From assembly GCA_029237515.1 (NCBI GenBank), contig JARBAV010000389.1:1-7768 (forward strand): a DNA stretch of 7,768 nucleotides. Reading direction: 5' to 3'. Each line of letters opens with the position of its first letter. Positions within the stretch are counted from its first letter, which is position 1. This document shows, one piece after another, positions 4,702 to 7,768 of the stretch. The notes under the pieces are model-generated. The model had not been told where the DNA came from. It ran no database searches and saw only the letters and a program-made list of their open reading frames with translations. This stretch comes from Nitrososphaerales archaeon. GTDB taxonomy: Archaea; Thermoproteota; Nitrososphaeria; Nitrososphaerales; Nitrososphaeraceae. Both the position numbers and the translations under genes were made by a program.

Positions 4702-5049
4702 CTAAGTTTTAAGTGTATTTTTCTGCATATTTTCAAATGCCATAATCAGGTTTTGACCCGTCTTTTCTAATCTAGATACACGTCCGGTGAGGTCTGCGAT
4801 TTTCTTACTAGTTTCTTTGCCAATTGCTATTATTAGATGGTGGCATAAAGCCCATTCTCTTTTATTTTCTAAGCGAAGCCTTTCAAGATCGTCAAGACCA
4901 CTTTCCTTGAGGACACGGTTGTAGAGGTTAATTTTCCTTTCAAGAGCTACTTTCATTTTGTTTGGATCTCCATTAGACTCTTCAAGTTCGAGATCCAGTT
5001 TTTCATCTTCCATTTGCATCTTGTCCATCAATCCACTCATGAATCGCAT
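4702..5049 (-). CDS. Helical protein of unknown function, 115 aa
   Basis: No family is recognised. The protein is almost all helix: an acidic Met-rich N-terminus (MDKMQMEDEKLDLELEES), a helix at about 31-48, a second rich in Leu, Arg and Glu (about 52-66), WALCHHLIIAIGKE (about 67-80), and a C-terminal coiled-coil (KKIADLTGRVSRLEKTGQNL, about 83-102). There is one cysteine, and no signal or true membrane helix. I prefer ATG 5049; TTG 5055 and ATG 5040 are alternatives, and no Shine-Dalgarno site separates them. An AT-rich TTTATTTAAT on the minus strand near 5107-5116 could be its TATA box. Its stop lies about 16 nt before the leader block of the tandem segment, so read-through could feed the downstream small genes. 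Codon use is host-like. Confidence 0.7.
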   Translation of the reverse strand: MRFMSGLMDKMQMEDEKLDLELEESNGDPNKMKVALERKINLYNRVLKESGLDDLERLRLENKREWALCHHLIIAIGKETSKKIADLTGRVSRLEKTGQNLIMAFENMQKNTLKT

Positions 5050-5300
5050 ATCCAATGATGCAGACGCATGTATTAATCTTCACAAAAATTATTGTATGAC
5101 TGATAGATTAAATAAATGGCAATGATAGCAAATTTTTTGTTTGTTAATTGTTACCAATCTAATGACTAAGGTACGACTTGACATGGCTTTCCTAATAAAG
5201 GAGTAAGTACTAATTATGCATAAACGAAATATTGTGTAGGTAAAGCGTTTTTTTCAAATTTTACATGCAAATGAGTAAGAACATAATACATTTCTTGCTC

Positions 5301-5447
5301 TCAAAGATCGTCATTATTTTTTTCCTTCTCATCTTCTAACTTATTTGTAGGAGAATAATGGTGTAGATCTATCCATTCTTCTTCGGTCATCCAATAACTA
5401 CAAAACCATCTCTTTAATTTCTGATCATACTCTCCATGTTCGGGCAA
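5301..5447 (-). CDS. Possible 48-aa acidic-tailed protein
   Basis: The minus strand is open from TTG 5447 to TGA 5303-5301 and encodes LKRWFCSYWMTEEEWIDLHH followed by a very acidic Lys/Glu/Asn/Asp tail. The WFC...MTEEEW...HH arrangement resembles single zinc-finger mini-proteins, but a second Cys is missing. A TAG lies just above the TTG (5456-5454), and there is no ATG except the internal Met20. It may be a real small gene with a TTG start or the 3' relic of a longer one. A 25-codon frame (ATG 5291 to TAA 5214) follows 9 nt downstream and is less convincing. Confidence 0.35.
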   Translation of the reverse strand: MPEHGEYDQKLKRWFCSYWMTEEEWIDLHHYSPTNKLEDEKEKNNDDL

Positions 5448-5652
5448 AATTAACTACAAAATTGTCAGATTAAGGGTAGTATAACACTTTTGGTTGATAT
5501 TTCGATCTTAAGAATCTGTTGGCAACGGAATCTTCCTGTAAAATGCAAGATCGGTAAAGAATTACGCGTAAAAGGTTGGATTAAAAAGTTGAAAATTTGT
5601 ATAATTTGTAAACTACATTGTTTATAAGATCTAATAGGACCATTAGAAGTAG

Positions 5653-5661
5653 AATATATAT
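5653..5661 (+). promoter_or_regulatory. TATA box of the alpha/beta hydrolase
   Basis: AATATATAT is centred near 5657. Transcription should start near 5684, 15 nt before the TTG at 5699 and downstream of the in-frame TAA at 5666-5668. Confidence 0.45.
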
Positions 5662-5698
5662 GCTCTAAAACGAAAAGGTATTTTTTCAAAGTGAAGGC

Positions 5699-6571
5699 TT
5701 GAAAGTAGTAGGCAGTTTGTTTAGACCTGAAAATTATAAAGGAAATTCTTCATTATTACCCGGGGTCTTGGTGGCAGGTGCAATGACAGGGGTTAAAGAA
5801 CAGGCTGCCGGAAGTTACGCAGAGCGCATTGCCAAATCTGGCTTTGTTACTTTGGCGATAGATCATAGACATTTTGGTGAAAGTGAGGGAGAACCAAGAC
5901 AGCATGAAGATCCTGCAAAGAAAATGGAAGATTTTAAGAATGCTATAAGCTTCCTGTCCACAATAGAGGATATTGACAGAGAAAAAATAGGGGCATGTGG
6001 AATTTCAATGGGAGGCGGCTACATGTTACAACTAGCTGCATTTGATAGAAGAATTAAGGCAGTTTCAATTGTAGCTTCAGGTCTTAACTTTGGTGATACC
6101 CTCGTGGAGATGCTTGGAAAGGAGGGCTTTATTAACTTCTTAAAGGAACATAACAAGGCTAGACAAAAACATTACGAAACGGGAGAGGTTCAATATATTC
6201 CTGCAGTTGCTACAGACAACAAACCAGCAGCAATGACAGGAGACGAACCCTTTGAATATTACGGAACATCGCGTGCTTGGAGTCCCGGTTGGGTGAATCG
6301 GTATACGACTGAATCAATTGAAAACCTAATGTCTGATAATGCTGTAACCTATGCTCATCACGTCTCACCTACTCCCCTATTAATCGTTCATGGGAGAAAA
6401 GATAAATATTGTCTTCCAAAATTTGCACAGCAAGTATACGACGAGGCTGGTGAGCCTAAGGAAATTATGTGGTTTGATACTTCTAATCACATCGACCTTT
6501 ATGATAATGATAAGTATGTTGGTCCCGCAATTGACAAGATCGTAGAATGGCTTAATGCCTATCTCAGCTAA
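5699..6571 (+). CDS. Alpha/beta hydrolase (dienelactone hydrolase/S15-like)
   Basis: The 290-residue protein is a serine alpha/beta hydrolase. The nucleophile elbow is GISMGGGY with Ser103, after the DHRHFGESEG loop (55-64) that usually shapes the oxyanion region. Asp235 in VHGRKDKYC and His264 in SNHIDLYD complete the triad. A helical insert (about 133-215) forms the lid. Related proteins hydrolyse esters, lactones or acyl-peptides in the cytoplasm; the substrate here is unknown. The start is odd: only TTG 5699 is available, yet the same frame upstream encodes KVFFQSEG, which looks like the usual first beta strand, and is closed by TAA 5666 just after an in-frame ATG 5660. The gene thus lacks about 10 N-terminal residues of the family. 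Otherwise it is intact, host-like in composition, and not in an operon. Confidence 0.87.
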   Translation: MKVVGSLFRPENYKGNSSLLPGVLVAGAMTGVKEQAAGSYAERIAKSGFVTLAIDHRHFGESEGEPRQHEDPAKKMEDFKNAISFLSTIEDIDREKIGACGISMGGGYMLQLAAFDRRIKAVSIVASGLNFGDTLVEMLGKEGFINFLKEHNKARQKHYETGEVQYIPAVATDNKPAAMTGDEPFEYYGTSRAWSPGWVNRYTTESIENLMSDNAVTYAHHVSPTPLLIVHGRKDKYCLPKFAQQVYDEAGEPKEIMWFDTSNHIDLYDNDKYVGPAIDKIVEWLNAYLS

Positions 6572-6846
6572 ACTAAATGTACAGATTCTTGTTTAAAATG
6601 AACTAGGCATTGGACGTTAATCAATTTCTTTATTTAATAATAAATCCCCAAAAGCGAACGAGCGCCTCCTTGACCTACTACTATTGTTGATTTCAACTTT
6701 TTCTGCTACTAATTTGAGGTACTGACAAATAAGCGGATCTTGATTATTTCTATTCGATTGAAACCGTTGTCTCTTGGTCTTGATACTAATATCTGAGATC
6801 TGTAATATATAACACTTTTTAACTACTTATAGTATCATATAATGAT
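6572..6846. other. Intergenic region with a start-less minus-strand open frame
   Basis: The minus strand is open for 69 codons from 6826 to TAA 6619-6617 and reads as a plausible protein (QDPLICQYLKLVAEKVEINN, then SSRSRRRSFAFGDLLLNKEI), but has no ATG, GTG or TTG. It may be a relic. Nothing else is supported except the promoter of the next gene. Confidence 0.35.
6803..6813 (+). promoter_or_regulatory. TATA box of the CxxC protein gene
   Basis: TAATATATAAC predicts a start near 6835, 27 nt before ATG 6862. A second AT-rich box (TTATAGTAT, about 6827-6835) would instead give a leaderless message at 6858-6862. Confidence 0.4.
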
Positions 6847-6861
6847 TTGAATAATGGGGAT

Positions 6862-7275
6862 ATGGGACAGAAAGTTGGAATTACTAGAGCATTGATGGAT
6901 TTACACGGATACTATCTTCAAAATAACAAATTTGATGAAGGCGATTTAATCTATTACAGAATAAACTATAGGCTGGTAGACTTGTTTGGTATTACAAAGG
7001 AGGAAGCTCAGAGGTTCCATGCAGCATACCATAGCGAGATTCCAAGAACAATAGCTGAAGGTTATTGTCATGTCTGTGATGCCATCGTTAAAATTATTCT
7101 GATATTATATGGATCGTCAGAAAGAGAAAGAGAATTGCTGGAAATGGCACAAAATGAAGGAAAATTAATTATAGCAAGTTTGGATTCTAACGTAATAAAG
7201 GAAGGAGTTAAAATACCATTATATGGATGCAAGAATTGTAAGACAGCGTTACCAAGATATGGTACTATGCCATAA
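6862..7275 (+). CDS. Unknown 137-aa protein with two CxxC pairs
   Basis: I do not recognise the family. The first two thirds are helical: GITRALMDLHGYYLQ (6-20), a Tyr-rich turn (EGDLIYYRINYRLVDLFGI, 26-44) and KEEAQRFHAAYHSEI (46-60). A CHVC pair (Cys69/Cys72) precedes a hydrophobic helix (IVKIILILYG). The C-terminus carries a second pair, CKNC (Cys123/Cys126). Two CxxC pairs about 50 residues apart could bind one zinc ion or an iron-sulfur cluster; this is inference. I chose ATG 6862; TTG 6847 would add five residues. The gene stands alone and converges on the acetyltransferase gene, 63 nt apart. Codon use is host-like. Confidence 0.7.
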   Translation: MGQKVGITRALMDLHGYYLQNNKFDEGDLIYYRINYRLVDLFGITKEEAQRFHAAYHSEIPRTIAEGYCHVCDAIVKIILILYGSSERERELLEMAQNEGKLIIASLDSNVIKEGVKIPLYGCKNCKTALPRYGTMP

Positions 7276-7338
7276 ATGCCGATTACTAGCAATATAGCAT
7301 CTGGTAAAATCTTTGTTGCAAGAGTTTATTCGTTATGA

Positions 7339-7768
7339 TCAATATGCCAAAGAGGGAAGAAAAGGTGATAATGGCTCCTGATATGGACCAATAGTCATAA
7401 GATTCGCAGGCCAACCAATTTGAAAGCCACATTCGAGTAACCAATTGATTACTTCATGGTTCCGAGCAGGTACAAAGAAACCAGGACCGAGAATCATAGA
7501 CGAGTTACCGATAAGTAACTTCAGACCCTCGTTTGAATTTGCGACTGCATGACCGAGTATGCCTATACCCGCTGAGTAGCCTGTAATGACACCATTTTGT
7601 TCTATCATAGTTGCGATGCCTTGATCTTTCGCTTGACGTAATTCCATTTCCCGTGAAAATCCACATGCTGACTTGCAAAGATCGTTGCACATAGAGATAT
7701 CATTTTCATCTTGAACTAGGCGCGCGCTGCTAATATTATCAATTTTTAGTGGTTGCCCTTGCATCAAA
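7339..7768 (-). CDS. GNAT-family N-acetyltransferase, C-terminal part
   Basis: The minus-strand frame ends at TGA 7341-7339 and runs off the right edge, so only about 142 residues are seen. They match the C-terminal half of a two-part GNAT protein: a helix with REMELRQAKDQG, the strand pair TMIEQNGVITGYSAGIGILG, then GPGFFVPARNHEVINWLLEC and the ending NLMTIGPYQEP...FLPSLAY, which is a hallmark of this subgroup. Such proteins transfer an acetyl group from acetyl-CoA to an amine; the substrate is unknown. Met codons near the edge (ATG 7764, TTG 7767) are probably internal because the family is normally about twice this long. Its own promoter lies outside the window. Confidence 0.78.
   Translation of the reverse strand, partial: LMQGQPLKIDNISSARLVQDENDISMCNDLCKSACGFSREMELRQAKDQGIATMIEQNGVITGYSAGIGILGHAVANSNEGLKLLIGNSSMILGPGFFVPARNHEVINWLLECGFQIGWPANLMTIGPYQEPLSPFLPSLAY

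Larger units (their letters stand above)
5050..5698. other. Largely intergenic AT-rich stretch
   Basis: Apart from the 48-aa frame at 5301-5447 I see no supported gene. A minus-strand 74-codon frame (5465-5689) has no recognisable motif and covers the promoter of the downstream hydrolase, so I treat it as chance. T-runs occur at 5132-5137 and around 5248-5254. No strong repeats or RNA genes are visible. Confidence 0.5.

Noticed and set aside
5089..5184. 31-codon minus-strand frame with a CYHCH motif
   Set aside because: Too short, no context support, and the only motif is a few Cys/His residues.
5465..5689. 74-codon minus-strand frame
   Set aside because: It covers the hydrolase promoter and 5' end and has no recognisable motif or promoter; probably chance.
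1..7768. CRISPR array, tRNA or rRNA genes
   Set aside because: No regularly spaced repeat series, no cloverleaf with TTCGA-type arm and no rRNA-like conserved stretch was seen on either strand.

Overview
This AT-rich window with two GC-rich islands looks like the accessory part of an archaeal chromosome. A soil ammonia-oxidising archaeon (Nitrososphaerales, perhaps Nitrosocosmicus-like) is my best guess. The grounds are TATA-type boxes placed where short-leader or leaderless archaeal transcripts would start, small lineage-specific coiled-coil and CxxC proteins, and bacterial-type genes set in AT-rich flanks. No universal marker gene is present, so the assignment is tentative.

Left part (1-2176): the last 27 codons of an unidentified gene, then a non-coding stretch with three perfect palindromes. 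Next comes a GC-rich, bacterial-looking DUF899 (thioredoxin-like) gene on the minus strand. A 149-bp, very AT-rich divergent promoter region separates it from a cysteine-free ArsR-type regulator and an AHSA1/SRPBCC protein, which are 3 nt apart and form an operon. The promoter region has a TATA box for each direction and two dyads that could be ArsR operators.

Middle (2177-3614): a concentric palindromic element of about 160 bp, the C-terminal relic of an alpha/beta hydrolase (2387-2602), and an intact bacterial-type VOC/glyoxalase gene (2706-3119). After these lies a GC-richer stretch with a Shine-Dalgarno-led 15-codon ORF, a 13-bp inverted repeat and a pentamer repeat. It reads as repeatedly invaded and partly decayed DNA.

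Centre-right (3615-5698): a minus-strand group of lineage-specific small genes. It contains a helical 115-aa protein, two diverged tandem copies of a segment of about 140-150 bp (a promoter or leader plus a decayed small reading frame), a 55-aa gene, and a 189-aa coiled-coil protein whose start codon overlaps the stop of the 55-aa gene (ATGGCTGA). A 48-aa minus-strand ORF and sparse intergenic DNA follow.

Right part (5699-7768): an alpha/beta hydrolase with a complete catalytic triad but a damaged 5' end, a 137-aa unknown protein with two CxxC pairs, and the C-terminal half of a GNAT acetyltransferase running off the window. The ArsR, AHSA1, DUF899, VOC and hydrolase genes all fit small-molecule or stress detoxification. 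That they act together is inference; only the ArsR-AHSA1 operon and its divergent DUF899 neighbour have direct layout support.
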